A stretch of DNA of 64,000 nucleotides from Lucinisca nassula (GCA_963580285.1 OY757014.1:101496072-101560071), one strand, 5' to 3'; positions 45,618-57,034 are shown, numbered from the stretch's first letter. Notes: generated by a model from the letters alone, not told the origin. Numbers and translations: made by a program.

Positions 45618-45965
45618 AACTTACACCTGTGGTCACAAAAACGTTCAAATTCCGATGAAGTACCTTTGCATCAAGTTAGTTTGACAAGCAAATGTCATTC
45701 ACCAAAGTAGTCTAAAACTGGATCAAGAAATATACATTGATTGGTCTTATTGTGGCAAGTACTTTTTTCCATTTTTAGATCTGACTGACATTCCAGATGT
45801 ATTCTGATTGGACAGTACAAGGTTTTGAATGAAATCTACAGCACTTTGTGTTTTGAATTTATTTCTGTCTTGTAGAAGACTGATAGGATGTGAGGAAATA
45901 TTGAATGAAACATCAGATCAAAATGAAATGAAGGTCATCAAAGTTTGAACGGATTTGTGTCCATA

Positions 45966-46076
45966 GGTGTAATCGCCGCGGGAAGCAAATCAGGACAATG
46001 CTCCTGTTCACAAGTATGTCATTGCTATGGCTGCCATTCACGATCGTGGCTTTAAATTGATTGAGCATCCGCCTAT
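45966..46076 (+). pseudogene. mariner transposase 2, second catalytic region
   Basis: RRGKQI is followed, after a short deletion, by DNAPVHKYVIAMAAIHDRGF and LIEHPP. The aspartate of DNAPVH is the second catalytic residue. The stretch 45618-45965 before it has no mariner similarity that I can see. Confidence 0.75.
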
Positions 46077-46544
46077 GAAACGGTATTTAGGTAAAAATTA
46101 AAAGGTGAATGATGCATATTCTAATTTGCGACTAAGGCCTTGCATTTTGCAATATGCGCTTTCAATTATGTAATGTGCACTACGTATCTTATATGATGCA
46201 GATTTTACAATAATGTCCATACTATTTTAATCTACATACTAGCAATTCATTGTCAGACATTGCACTTTCAGAAATCTGTTCTTATCGTTGCATTATGTAA
46301 CTGCGAATTCAACGCACTGTTTTCAGATGTTAAGTCGGCCACATCCAGTATTCTGGCTGACATCCGACTTGCTCTGCCTGTATGATTCATCATTAGGTTC
46401 GAAATTCCATTATCGATTTTGCAACTTGAAGTTCTAATTTTGAAGTACGGTGGCGCTAGTTTCGTTCACGTGACAACAGTTCGTAATGTTCCGTTTCGCT
46501 TTTTTTCCGTAAGAAACGGAAGCGTGCAAGTTTCGGAACGAGTA

Positions 46545-46680
46545 ATAGTGGTAGTAGAAAAAATAGTAGAAGTACTAAAAGCAGTAGTAGTAGTAATAGT
46601 AGCATTAGTAGTGGTAGTAGTAGTTGTTGTTTTGTAGTAGTAAAAGTAGAAGTAGTAGCAGCAACAACAACAGCAGCAGC

Positions 46681-46716
<36 letters not shown>

Positions 46717-46890
46717 TGTTGTTGTTGTAGTTTATGTGAACAAAAAGGAGTGGTTTTTGTGGGAGAAGTGGTAGTGGCAGTAATAGTGGTTTTAACACCA
46801 CTACTGCTACTACTTCTACTACTACACTACTACTACTACTACTACTTGGTTTAACGTCCCCGTCAACACGTACAGGCTGTATTATGTCGA

Positions 46891-46923
<33 letters not shown>

Positions 46924-46940
46924 CAGTAGTAGCAGTAGTA
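46545..46940. repeat. GTA/TAG triplet microsatellite cluster
   Basis: Interrupted runs of tagtag and gtagta with tgttgt, and an inverted ctactacta segment at 46797-46845. Poly-Ser, poly-Val and poly-Tyr frames arise from it and are not genes. A second cluster lies at 47310-47360. Confidence 0.9.
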
Positions 46941-46984
46941 GTAGCAGTAATGGTAGTAAAGGTAGTAGCAGTGCTACAATATTA

Positions 46985-47312
46985 GTATTAGTTCTGTTTG
47001 TTCGTAAGGAGTCAACACTATTTTGGTCAAATCGATCCTGAAAGTTTATCTTTCCACACTTTTCCTGGCCAGGCTTATATGCAAGTGCTTAACCAGCAAA
47101 GTGCACATTTTTTTCGCAAGAAACTGACAACCGCCCTTCTTGAATCAGCGAAATTGAGAGGAAAATCGTAGAAAATATTCCATGAGCAATCTCCACGAAA
47201 TCGAATTGAGCGATTTCCACGAAAGAATTTTGCCGACCCGGGATGTATCAAAGCCGCGACCTCCTGATCGACAGTAAATCCCGCATCCGATTGAGCTACG
47301 ATGCCGGCTGTA
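46985..47312 (-). mobile_element. tRNA-derived SINE, family T2, full length
   Basis: On the minus strand the head reads gccggcatcgtagctcaatc (A-box region) and gcggctttgatacatcc (decayed B box). The body includes gttgtcagtttcttgcg. Confidence 0.8.
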
Positions 47313-47831
47313 GTAGTAGTAGTAGTAGTAGTGGTAGTAGTAGTAGTAGTAGTAGTAGTTGTTTTTGTTGTTTTTGTTGTTGTTCGTGTTAGTATGTTCT
47401 GGAAGGAGCAGACAGATTCCCTGGATACATAGAACTTGAGCTGTGTATCGTGTCACATTCCCTGGAAAGGGCCCCAATGGGGGTAAGTGGAAAAATCGAG
47501 ATTTTTTCAATAGTTTAAATTCGATACCATATCCCTTATTTTCCTGGAACTATTAGTAGATACGCTAGCTGCATAGAAAAAGGGCTGCGATTGTGTCACA
47601 ATGCCTTGGTGGTGTTACTAGGGACTTTTCTATAAACGATCTAGTGCCAAACTTTTTAACATGAATGCCGCATTCGAGAGTTTGCACCTTTAGCACTATG
47701 CGTGGAAAGTTTCAATCTGAAATACAGTAAAAAGTAGTTCAAAATGCAAAATAGAGGTTAGATACTATACAGTTAGATTCTCCAGAATGAAAGGTTAAGA
47801 TTACAAAATACAATGCCAGACTCATATATTA

Positions 47832-48083
47832 ATTGTTTTGTTTGTTTGATTTGAGGTTTAACGTCCCCTTCAACACTGTATAGGTCATTTTTGAGACGCT
47901 GCTTCCAATTTTGTAGGACTTTATCCGACATTGAGATGAAATGATATCTCAAGCCCTGTCGCCCAATGAAACCAATAGGGTTTTGTAAGCATGGACGGAC
48001 CGACTCACACCGCTTTGCCTGGACAGGCTTAGATCCTCTCCGTGGAAGCAACATGCAGCAGCCCATCTATTTCTTCAAGCCCC
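47832..48083 (-). mobile_element. SINE family M with ~14-bp target duplication
   Basis: agactcatatatta (47818-47831) and agactcgcatatta (48084-48097) flank it and match at 12 of 14 bases. The 5' end is slightly truncated and an internal ~35 bp is missing. Confidence 0.8.
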
Positions 48084-48288
48084 AGACTCGCATATTAGGA
48101 TGTGCAACATACAAGCCACGAAGTGCACATTGCATAATGGAACGTTAATAACCTGGCCCGCATATTAGAATGTGCATGATACAATTGCATAGTCTACATT
48201 ACATAATGGAACGTTAATATTGCAAAATACTATGCCTGATTCGCATATTAAAATGTGCATCTTTCACATTTCAATTGTTGCCTACATA

Positions 48289-48510
48289 CTGTTCCTTATC
48301 CGCCTCGTTCACATGCTCTTGCTCCAGCAGACTTTCATTTATTTAAAAAAATGAAAACGGCTATTTCAGGCATCAACTTTCCGTTAGATAATGACGTCAT
48401 AGATGCAGTAGATGACTTTCTGAACAGCCAAGAAAAATAGTTCCATGAAAGTGACATCGAGGCCCTTAAACACCGCTGGCAAAAGTGTATACTGAATGGG
48501 ATTATGTTGA
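48289..48510 (+). pseudogene. mariner transposase 2, C-terminal part
   Basis: HALAPADFHLFKKMKTAISG (third catalytic aspartate in APAD), DNDVIDAVDDFLNSQEK, an in-frame TAG, then IEALKHRWQKCI. This is the expected end of a mariner transposase. A hairpin MITE follows. Confidence 0.85.
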
Positions 48511-48586
48511 AAAATATTAGGAAAACATACCCGTGTGCAATAATGGCGTCCAACATGGTGTCAGAAATGACAAATTTTAGGTCAAC

Positions 48587-48791
48587 ATGATAACATCTTT
48601 CTTATTTCTGCTTTCAACATAGATTGTTGGTACTCCTGTGAACCGCCTCATTGAGGCGGTTCTAACGAGTACCCACAATCTATGTCTTGGAGCAAAAATA
48701 AGAAAAATAATGAATACCCCCGTAGACCCCAGTTGTCCCATATAAAGTGGGGTTTAGGGGGTGTTCATTTCTCGGACGTGTTCTCGTGATG
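48587..48791. mobile_element. Hairpin MITE, left end lost
   Basis: It holds the central palindrome gaaccgcctcattgaggcgg and the right end gttctcgtgatg. Confidence 0.75.
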
Positions 48792-49024
48792 TAATACAAT
48801 ATAAATCCATCAATACATGCATGAGCCTCAGCCCTCGTATTTATCATGCTATTAGCATGTAACATTTTAATGTTTGTCCACTTATCTGGTATTTCTGCTC
48901 TAAAACCAATACTTACAAACCTGGCAAGGTTCTTTTCAGAGCATTAAAATTTATGTTCCAAGATTTCAGTTCATCATATGAGTTTCTTCTTGAAAGAGCA
49001 AGCACAACCAGTCTATAATTCCAG

Positions 49025-49960
49025 TTCACTATCATTATTTATCATATGACGTCGCGTCTGAGAGTGTAATAACGCCATGTAATATTTTCGATAATCCACT
49101 AGTGGATTAAATATGCAAATTAACTACATATGTCCCGTAACGTTACATGTACGACGTCCTTAACGACGTCGCGTTTACTAACGGTGGAATATTGAAATTT
49201 TGTAAACAATCGTGAATAAAATGCGCTTTAAATGTCATATGATAAATAGAATCTTGCATTCGTGCTCATGTATTATTGCATTTATTAAACTCGTTGAGAA
49301 AAAGGGATAAAATGCTCGGCCAAGCCTCGCATTTTATCCCTTTTCCTCAACTCGTTTAATAAATTCAATAATACATGAATACTCATGTAAGATCCTCTAT
49401 ATACATTTCGAGCGATTTGATTGGTTAAAATAAAGGTTTAATATACTTAGATAAATTCCATGAGCAAGTGACTAGGTAGTACTATATCGTGACGTCAAAG
49501 AGCACGTTTGCGTCATTTATATGAAGCGATGTCATCAGCGTTCGGTTAAAAGATGGAAAACTAATGAAAACGTAAACGTTATAGAAGACTAATAAATAGA
49601 GGATCTTACATGAGTGGTCATGTATTATTGAATTTATTAAACGAGTTGAGGAAAAGGGATAAAATGCGAGGCTTTGCCGAGCATTTTATCCCTTTTCCTC
49701 GACGAGTTTAATAAATTCAATAATACATTAGCACGAATGCAAGATTCTGTTTATCATATATGACATTTAAAACGCATTTTATCCACGACTGTTTTACAAA
49801 AAAATGTCAATATTCCGCCATTAGTAATCGCGACGTCATACATGTAACGTTACGGGTCGTATCTAACTAATTTGCATATTTAATCCACCAGTGGATTATA
49901 GAAAAATATTACATGGCGTTATTACACTCTCAGATGCGACGTCATATGATAAAATGAATT
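49025..49960. mobile_element. Large foldback element, ~370-bp arms with hairpins inside the arms
   Basis: The left end (tcatatgacgtcgcgtctga) is the complement of the right end (cagatgcgacgtcatatga). The arms correspond over about 370 bp; tgtaataacgccatgtaata and its complement, and ccactagtggatta and its counterpart, are examples. Each arm also contains its own hairpin: agggataaaatgc facing gcattttatccct around a loop with the gcgaggc...gccgagc theme. The ~190-bp centre (49400-49590) is unique. Confidence 0.85.
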
Positions 49961-50069
49961 TGAAGAAATTGACGTTTTTTTTTTTTTCCTTTGGGTTTCT
50001 TTTAAGCTGATAATGGAATACTTATTCCGCCATAGCCGATAGTTATGTTACATTTACGACGTCCTTAAC

Positions 50070-50375
50070 GGCCCCCGCCCGTCGGGGCTTGAAGAAATAT
50101 ATGGGCTGCATGATGCTTCCACGCAGAGCTGAATCCGACCTGCACATGAGTACCGGTAAACCGCTAGGATCTAAGCCTGCCCAGGCAAAGCGGTGCGCAC
50201 GAGTCGGGCCGTCCATGCTTATAAACCCTATTGGTTTCATTGGGCGACAGGGCTTGGGATGTCATTTCATCTCAATGTCGGGTAAAAGTCCCTCAAAATT
50301 AGAAGCAACGTCTCCAAAATGACCTTGACAGTGTTGACGGGGATGTTAAACCTCAAAGCAAACAAACAAAAACAA
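50070..50375 (+). mobile_element. SINE family M, full length
   Basis: It begins ggcccccgcccgtcggggct and ends gttaaacctcaaagcaaaca. It is inserted next to sequence resembling the foldback arm (acgacgtccttaacg at 50055 and again at 50375). Confidence 0.85.
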
Positions 50376-50691
50376 CGTCCTTAGCGACGTCGCGTGGAAT
50401 ATTGACATCTTTTTAAAGCAATCGGTTTCCAATGTTGAACGAATGTTGGTCCGTTATGTTGTGCTTCCTGGGAGGAACACTTTAGAACGTGTACGGTACT
50501 AACACAATTGTAATCAGGTGTGTATCAAAATATCCGTTATTAAAAATTGTTTTATGTCTTTTCAAAATTAACACTAATTGAACAAACAATCGGAGGCAGT
50601 ATTGTTGTATTGTTGTGTACACAGAATGGGAATATAATATAATTTTGTTTGCTTGGTGCAATGCATAATCAAACCAGTTGGGATCATATGG
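50376..50691. other. No gene seen
   Basis: AT-rich interval without a recognised repeat. Confidence 0.4.
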
Positions 50692-50924
50692 GTTAAGCGA
50701 TTTAGTACAAGAAACCACAAAACGGGTAGCCTGGCAAACAGTGCAGGCCCAGATCAGACGCCGCAGAACGCGGCGTCTGATCAGGGCCTACACTGTTTGC
50801 AAAACGTTCAGCCAGTTTCCTAATCAATTTTGAGGAAAACACAACCTGACACCCGTAAATTTTGAAATGGACTTCTGCTTTATATAAAGAGGAAGATTCC
50901 ATTTGCTACAAAAAAGGTTAATAA
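50692..50924. mobile_element. piggyBac-like MITE
   Basis: The core gacgccgcagaacgcggcgtc and the caaacagtgcaggcccagat block match 42133. The ends are worn: ggttaagcgatttagtac and gctacaaaaaaggttaa. Confidence 0.75.
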
Positions 50925-51711
50925 ACTGCTTGTACAATACATACCTTTTGATTGCATACAATTGTTTCAACAGACAACTACACGAAAACGCATAATATAT
51001 AGAAACATATAAAGAGACAATTAGTTTTCAATACAAGAACAATAAAAAAACTGAAGCAATGTGAAATTCCATAGGACGTTGAATGGAACAAAAATGAGCT
51101 TGAAGTTAGCGAAGCAAAATAGAGCAGATGGAAGCGCTCTGGGTGAAACTACTTTTGCGAAGGTAGGAGAGATTTTGACAAAATTGTAGTTGGTCTAGGA
51201 TTCGTGAATACAAAATACATGTACATCATAGAAAGATGCAAGATTCTTGTTAGTACATGCATCTACCCAATATTCCCATGTGATTTTGAAATTTATATTC
51301 TAGCGAAATAGCCAGATACATGTAGAACACATTTCGCAAGGGAAAACCCGTTCTATGGACAAAACTTTACATGCAGTTTTTTTTTTCTGTAGATTAAACC
51401 TAACTTATTGCCTTTATTGCCTTGTGTTGGTACCGTACATGTTCTAAAACGTTCTTATTTACTAATACATTAGTCACTGGCGTCCAAAGCTACGCTTGTT
51501 TGATTTGAGCAATGGGACTTGGCTACAAGTTCGCAGGTCCTTTCCCAACAATGGACGAACAAAGCAACAACATGGCAGAAAATAAAATCCAATTAAACAA
51601 AAGAAGAAAAAAAAAAAGAGAAAAGAATGGTAGAAAAATACGAGCAATTTGCGACCCCAGCCCTCCCAAGTCTTTTCTCGTGTCTTAGCGGGGCAAACAT
51701 ATCTATCATTT
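50925..51711. other. No gene seen
   Basis: AT-rich with homopolymer runs. The minus frames near 51474-51790 overlap the truncated MITE and are not supported. Confidence 0.4.
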
Positions 51712-51869
51712 GAACGCGGCGTCTGATCAGGGCCTGCACTTTTTGCCAAAGTTCAGCCATTTTCAAAATAGATTTTGAAGAAAACACAACCTGACACCCC
51801 TAAATTTTGAAATGGACTCCTGCTGTATATAAGAGGGACAAATCCATTTGGTACAAAAAGGGTTAATAG
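51712..51869. mobile_element. piggyBac-like MITE, 5' truncated
   Basis: From aacgcggcgtctgatcaggg to ggtacaaaaagggttaa, the right half of the family. Confidence 0.75.
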
Positions 51870-51969
51870 TGACACTGTTGTCTCCCGCCTTTTCGAAGAA
51901 AAGCGAGGGGACATAGTATTCGGCTTTCCGTGGTGTGTGGGTCGTGGTGCGTGATGCGTGGTGCGTGGT

Positions 51970-53800
51970 TCCGAGCTTGTAGTAGGTACCCTGTGAGCGC
52001 AACTCCTCCTACATTTTTAAACCGATCCTTCTCAAATATTACATATGTCTTTATCATGGTTTGAAGTTGTGCATGTGCTTTTGTTAGAATCCTTGAATTA
52101 TTTTTTTTTACTTTTTTTCACATTTTTAATTTAGATTTTTTGCATGGTTCCGAATTCATAGTTGGTACCTTGTGAGTGCAACTCCTCCTACAGTAATAGT
52201 CCGATCCTTCTGAAATGTTACAGGTGTCTTCATCATGGTTTGAAGTTTTGCATATGCTTTTTTTTTTCAGAATTGTTTTTTTTTCACTTTTTTTCACATT
52301 TTTACCTTAGACTTTTTTAATGCACCAAGACTTTTTTCATGCACCAATTCTATGAAAGAGTATAATGTAGTAGGTACCTTGTGAGCGCAACTCCTCCTAC
52401 AGTTTAAAGCCGATCCTTCTGAAATTTTACAGGTGTCTTTATCATGATTTGAAGTTGTGCATATGCTTTTTTCAGAATTCTTTAATTAATTTTGTTTTAC
52501 TTTTTTCACATTTTTAACTTTGACTTTTTTCATGCATCAATTCTATGAAAGAGTATAATGTAGTAGGTACCTTGTGAGCGCAACTTCTCCTACAGTTTTA
52601 AGCCGATCCTTCTGAAATTTTATAGATGTCTTTATAATGGTTCTAAGTTGTGCTGGTGCTTTTTTCAGAATCCTGGAATTATTTTTTTTCACTTTTTTAA
52701 CATTTTAACGTAGACTTTTTGCATGGTTCCGAATTCATAGCAGGTACCTTGTGAGCGCAACTTCTCCTACAGTTTCATACTGATCCTTTTGAAATTTTAC
52801 AGGTGTCTTTATCATGGTTTGAAGCTGTGCATATGTTTTTTCAGAATTCTTTAATTAATTGTTTACACGTTTTTTTTTTTTTCACATTTTTTTACTTAGA
52901 CTTTTTCATGCCCCAATTCTATGAAAGAGTATAATGTAGTAGGTATCTTGTGAGCGCAACTCCTCCTACAGTTTAATACCAATCCTTCCCAAACTTTACA
53001 GTTGCTTGAATTATGGGCTGAAGATATGCATGTTATGGTCTGAAGATATGCATGTGCTTTTTACAGAACCTTAACCGGCCCCGATAGCTCAGTTGGTAGA
53101 GTGTCCGCTCCGGGGAACGGGAGGTCACGGGTTCGATACCGGGCCGCGACATACCAAAGTCGTTAAAAGTGGTACTAGCTGCTCCTCGCTTGGCACTCAG
53201 ATTTACGGGGTAGAGCTAGGACTGGTCGACCCAGTGTTAGGATAATGTGACTGGGTGTGGTATCATGTAATGTGTCTGGGACATGATACTTTAGTGAGGC
53301 AGCACTATAAAAGTGAGCATTGAGCTCCCTGTCGCAACAAGACACCGTCGTGATATGACTGAAAAATTGTTGAAAGCGACGTTAAACCCGAATTCACACA
53401 CACATTACAGAACCTTAAAATAATTCTTTTCACTTTTTTCACATTTTTAAGTTTTTTTTTTTGCGCATCTATAATATGAAACTGTATATGTAGTAGGTAC
53501 ATTGTGAGTGCAACTCCTCCTACAGTTTTAAACCGATTCTTCAGAATCTTTACAGGTGTTTTGACCATGGTCTAAAAATGTGCATGTGCCTTTTACAGAA
53601 TCCTTTATTTATTTTTGTTTTCACTTTTTTCATTACTTACACTTTTTTGCATGGTTCCAAAGTCATAGTAGATACCTTTAGAGTGCAACTCCTATTACAG
53701 TATCATTCCAATACTTCAAAAACTTCACAGATGTTTCTGCATGGTCTGAAGATATGCATGTGCTTTCTATAGCATATTGACTAGTTCTCTTTACTTTTTC
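51970..53800. repeat. 180-210-bp tandem satellite, about eight units
   Basis: The marker gtgag(c/t)gcaact(c/t)ctcctac occurs at about 51992, 52171, 52380, 52571, 52750, 52950, 53503 and, diverged, 53679. Units also share ccgatccttctgaaattt and gtgtctttatcatggttt. The long gap before 53503 is explained by a SINE. Confidence 0.9.
53075..53404 (+). mobile_element. tRNA-derived SINE, family T3, with 14-bp target duplication
   Basis: The head looks like a tRNA gene: gatagctcagttggtaga (A box), an anticodon-like stretch, and gggttcgatacc (B box) at about 53129-53140. The body ends gttgaaagcgacgttaaacc followed by a CA-rich tail. TTACAGAACCTTAA flanks it exactly at 53061-53074 and 53405-53418. Confidence 0.92.
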
Positions 53801-53821
53801 ACAGTTTTAAATTACACTTTT

Positions 53822-54095
53822 GTTTCTTTGTTTGTTTTAGGGTTTAATGGCCAGTCAACACTATTTAGATCATTTTCAAGCCGGACAGTTTACCTTTCCA
53901 CACTTTTCCTGGACAGGCTTATACGTAAGCGATTTAACCAGTACTGAGCACATTCTTTCGCTAGAAACTGACGACTGCCCTTCTTGAATCAGTTGAAGGG
54001 AGAGAATTGCCGTAGAAAAGATTTCATGAACATTCAATCTTTATGAAGGAATGTTGCCGAACCCGGTAGGTATCGAACCCACGTTAAGTGGCACC
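53822..54095 (-). mobile_element. tRNA-derived SINE, family T2
   Basis: On the minus strand the B-box side reads ggttcgatacctaccgggtt and the tail gactggccattaaaccct. The outermost head is missing. Confidence 0.8.
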
Positions 54096-54398
54096 AACAC
54101 CAATGTTTGCCTGGTTAACGTACTTAACGTATTTAAACGACACAAATGAAAATAAGGCGGGGGACATAAATTCTCTGTGGAATTTGCTTGTTTGTCTTTG
54201 CATTAGACTGATGCTCAGACTCGTATTCAAAAATATACCTTTGTTCCCTCTTTAATTAAAAGCCAACGTAAAACTGAAAAGAAGTGAGACTGAAAGGGAG
54301 AGACAGAAGAAACAAAAAAAAAAAATAAATAAATAAATAAAAGTAGGAGACTTGTACAAATCTAGCTCTGCATGTATGTCCTGGGAATATCTTATTAC

Positions 54399-54737
54399 AG
54401 TAGAACTTCGATGGCTCGAACACCGATGGCTCGTTTACCATGGCTCAGTCGAACCCGTTCTTGAGTCCCTCTCGAGTCTCTGCATAAGAAATAGGGAGAG
54501 AAAAATTGAGGATATTGTCTTGCAAATGTATGCTGTGTGTACTCATTAGAATCGCCTCGATGAGGCGATTCTAATGAGTACACACAGCATACATTTTTCA
54601 TTATAGAACACCGAAAAGATGTCCTTAAGCACGTCGTTACGCCTCCTGGCATTAGCCCTCAGTGGCTCGAACTTCCCCTGTCTCGAACAGATTTTCAAGG
54701 TCCCAAAGATGTTCGAGCCATTGACGTTCGACTGTAT
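54399..54737. mobile_element. pogo/Tigger-like MITE
   Basis: It starts cagtagaacttcgatggctc and ends gccattgacgttcgactg, inside TA dinucleotides, and is an inverted relative of 40185-40532. The central palindrome is gtactcattagaatcgcctc with its exact complement. Confidence 0.75.
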
Positions 54738-54759
54738 TTTGGATAGCCATTTGGCCATT

Positions 54760-55014
54760 CATCACGAAAACACGCCTGTATAATTTTATTTAGTAAAACT
54801 ATGGCTTGCAGGGGTATGCATTATTTTCCTTATTCCTGCTCTGAGACATAGGTTGTGTGTACTCGTTAGAACAGCCTCGGCGAGGCGCTTCTAACGAGTG
54901 CCCACACTCTATGTTTGGAGCAGAAATAAGACAAAATCGCATTTTTTCATCAGAAAAGTATCATTTTTTGGAGGTAAAATTTTCACTAGATTTAGATATG
55001 CGTGTTTTCGTTTT
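54760..55014. mobile_element. Hairpin MITE
   Basis: It starts CATCACGAAAACACGCC and ends near gcgtgttttcgttttg. The palindrome gttagaacagcctcggcgag has two mismatches with its complement. Confidence 0.75.
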
Positions 55015-55058
55015 GGAGGAAAGAAACTGTTCCTTTGGCTTTCTACTTGTTATGTTGG

Positions 55059-55349
55059 CCCCCGCCCATCGGGGCTTGAAGAAATAGAGGTGCTGCATGA
55101 TGCTTCAACGCAGAGCTGAAATCCGACCTCACACGAGTAGTGGTAAACCGCTTAGAGGATTTAAGCCTGCCCAGGCAAAGCGGTGTGAGTCGGACCGTCA
55201 ATATTTATAAACCATATTGGTTTCATTGGGCAACAGGGCTTTAGAAGTCATTTCATCTCACTCGGGTAAAAGTCCCACAAAATTGGAAGTAACGTCTCCA
55301 AAATGACCTGCACATGACGGGACGTTAAACCTCAAATCAAACACACAAA
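55059..55349 (+). mobile_element. SINE family M
   Basis: From gcccccgcccatcggggctt to gggacgttaaacctcaaatc, with a small internal deletion before the tail. Confidence 0.85.
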
Positions 55350-55430
55350 TCTACTTGTCATGTTTTGATTGCGGCGTCGTTGCTTTATTTTTGTGATTCT
55401 TTCTCTTTAGTGTCTTAGCTGGAAGGTGTT

Positions 55431-55692
55431 GTTTGATTTGAGGTTTAATGTCCCTGTCAACTTTGGAGACGCTGTTTCCAATTTTGTGGGACTTCTACCC
55501 GACAGTGAGATGAAATGAAATCGCAAGCCCTGTCGCCCAATGAAACCAATACGGTTTGTAAGCATGGGCGGTCCGACAAGCACCACTTTGCCTGGGTAGG
55601 CTTAGATCATCTAAGCGTTTCACCAGTCCTCGTGTGCGGTCGGTTGCAGCTCTGCATGGAAGCATCATGCAGCCCATCTATTTCTTCAAGCC
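55431..55692 (-). mobile_element. SINE family M
   Basis: It lies tail-to-tail with the copy at 55059; about 80 bp separate them. It misses part of the tail-side segment. Confidence 0.8.
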
Positions 55693-55696
55693 TATA

Positions 55697-55998
55697 ATTC
55701 GGTTTGTATGGTTTGTTTGTATTGGAGTTAAACGGCTCAGTCAACACTAGTTATGTCTTTTTTTAACCAGTCACTTTACCTATCCACACTTTTCCTGGGG
55801 AGGCTTATACGTAAGCGGTTAACCACTACAGTGCACATTCTTTCGCCAGAAACTGACAACTGTCCTTCTTGAGTCAGCGGAAGAATGACCGTAGAAAACA
55901 TTTCATGATCAATCTCCACGAAAGAATGTTGTATCGAAAACGCGTCCTCCTGATCACCAGTCAGACACGCATTCGACTGAGCTACCGAGACCGGCTTT
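55697..55998 (-). mobile_element. tRNA-derived SINE, family T2, full length
   Basis: The minus-strand head is gccggtctcggtagctcagt with an A box; tail gactgagccgtttaactcc. It is directly next to the family M copy. Confidence 0.8.
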
Positions 55999-56074
55999 GT
56001 TTGTATGGCTTCACCATGTTAGCATACCCGTGTGCTGCAACGGTGTCTTTCATATTTTTCAGATAAACAGTTGT

Positions 56075-56228
56075 GATACTTCACTTAATTCTGCTCTAAC
56101 TATAAGTTGTGGGTGCTCATTAGAACCGCCTCACCCGTATCTAACGAGTACCCATAATCTATGTTTTGAGCAAAACATGAGGAAAACAATATACATCTTT
56201 GTAAACTCCACCTTTCTCTAAATAAAGC
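56075..56228. mobile_element. Hairpin MITE, partial
   Basis: It retains gtgggtgctcattagaaccg and gagtacccataatctatgtt; the ends are lost. Confidence 0.65.
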
Positions 56229-56295
56229 AATTTATGCAAGGACTTGACAACATGATATTTTCGCCCTTGATCAGTCAGTATGATACGTGGCATGT

Positions 56296-56440
<145 letters not shown>

Positions 56441-56635
56441 AGAATTAAATATTTAAACTATACTGTATACGGTGTTATTGATCTTGAATACAATGCCATT
56501 ATTTTGATAATTTCGATAATTTAGTGTGCGTAACAATATATTGAATACTTATTATTAAGAAATTTAAATAATGAAAAAAATACATGTAACTAAAACTACA
56601 TATTGATTTAATGCATACATGTACTCTATTAACCC

Positions 56636-56857
56636 AATTAAGTACCAGAAACCCCAACACGGGTAGTTGGCAAACAGTGCAGGCCCAGATCACACTCCGC
56701 ACAATGCGGCGTCTCATCAGGGCGTACACTGTTTGCTTAAAGTTTAACCATTTTCCAAATCAGTTTTGAAGAAAACACAACCTGACGCCCCTAATTGTTT
56801 TAATGGACTGCTGATATATTTAAGGAGGAAGGTTCCATTTGGTACCAAAAGGGTTAA
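56636..56857. mobile_element. piggyBac-like MITE
   Basis: From TTAACCCAATTAAGTACC to GGTACCAAAAGGGTTAA, with the core gtgcaggcccagatcacact and the gcggcgtctcatc arm. It is flanked by TTAA. Confidence 0.8.
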
Positions 56858-56948
56858 AACAACAAAATGCTACATGTGCATTTGAACATGCCGGTTCGAG
56901 TCCGGTTTTCAACTTTATTTCTTAAAGATTTATGCATGTATGTATGTA

Positions 56949-56949
<1 letters not shown>

Positions 56950-57009
<60 letters not shown>

Positions 57010-57030
57010 TGTGTGTGTGTGTGCACGCGC
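56950..57030. repeat. GT/GC microsatellite
   Basis: A tgtgtg run passes into gtgcgtgc and then cacgcgcgcg. Confidence 0.95.
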
Positions 57031-57034
57031 GCGC

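Larger units (their letters stand above)
46077..48288. other. ~2.2-kb insertion separating mariner 2 pieces
   Basis: It contains TAG/GTA triplet runs, a T2 SINE, a family M SINE and an ~80-bp repeat around cgcatattaaaatgtgcat (copies near 48088, 48158 and 48240). Sequence before the T2 SINE (46100-46310) has similar tgcaatatgc blocks. No gene is seen. Confidence 0.6.

Noticed and set aside
46419..46854. Poly-Ser, poly-Val and poly-Tyr frames
   Set aside because: They come from triplet microsatellites.
53075..53148. A functional tRNA gene
   Set aside because: The head is joined to a SINE body, tail and target duplication, so it is the SINE promoter, not an independent tRNA.
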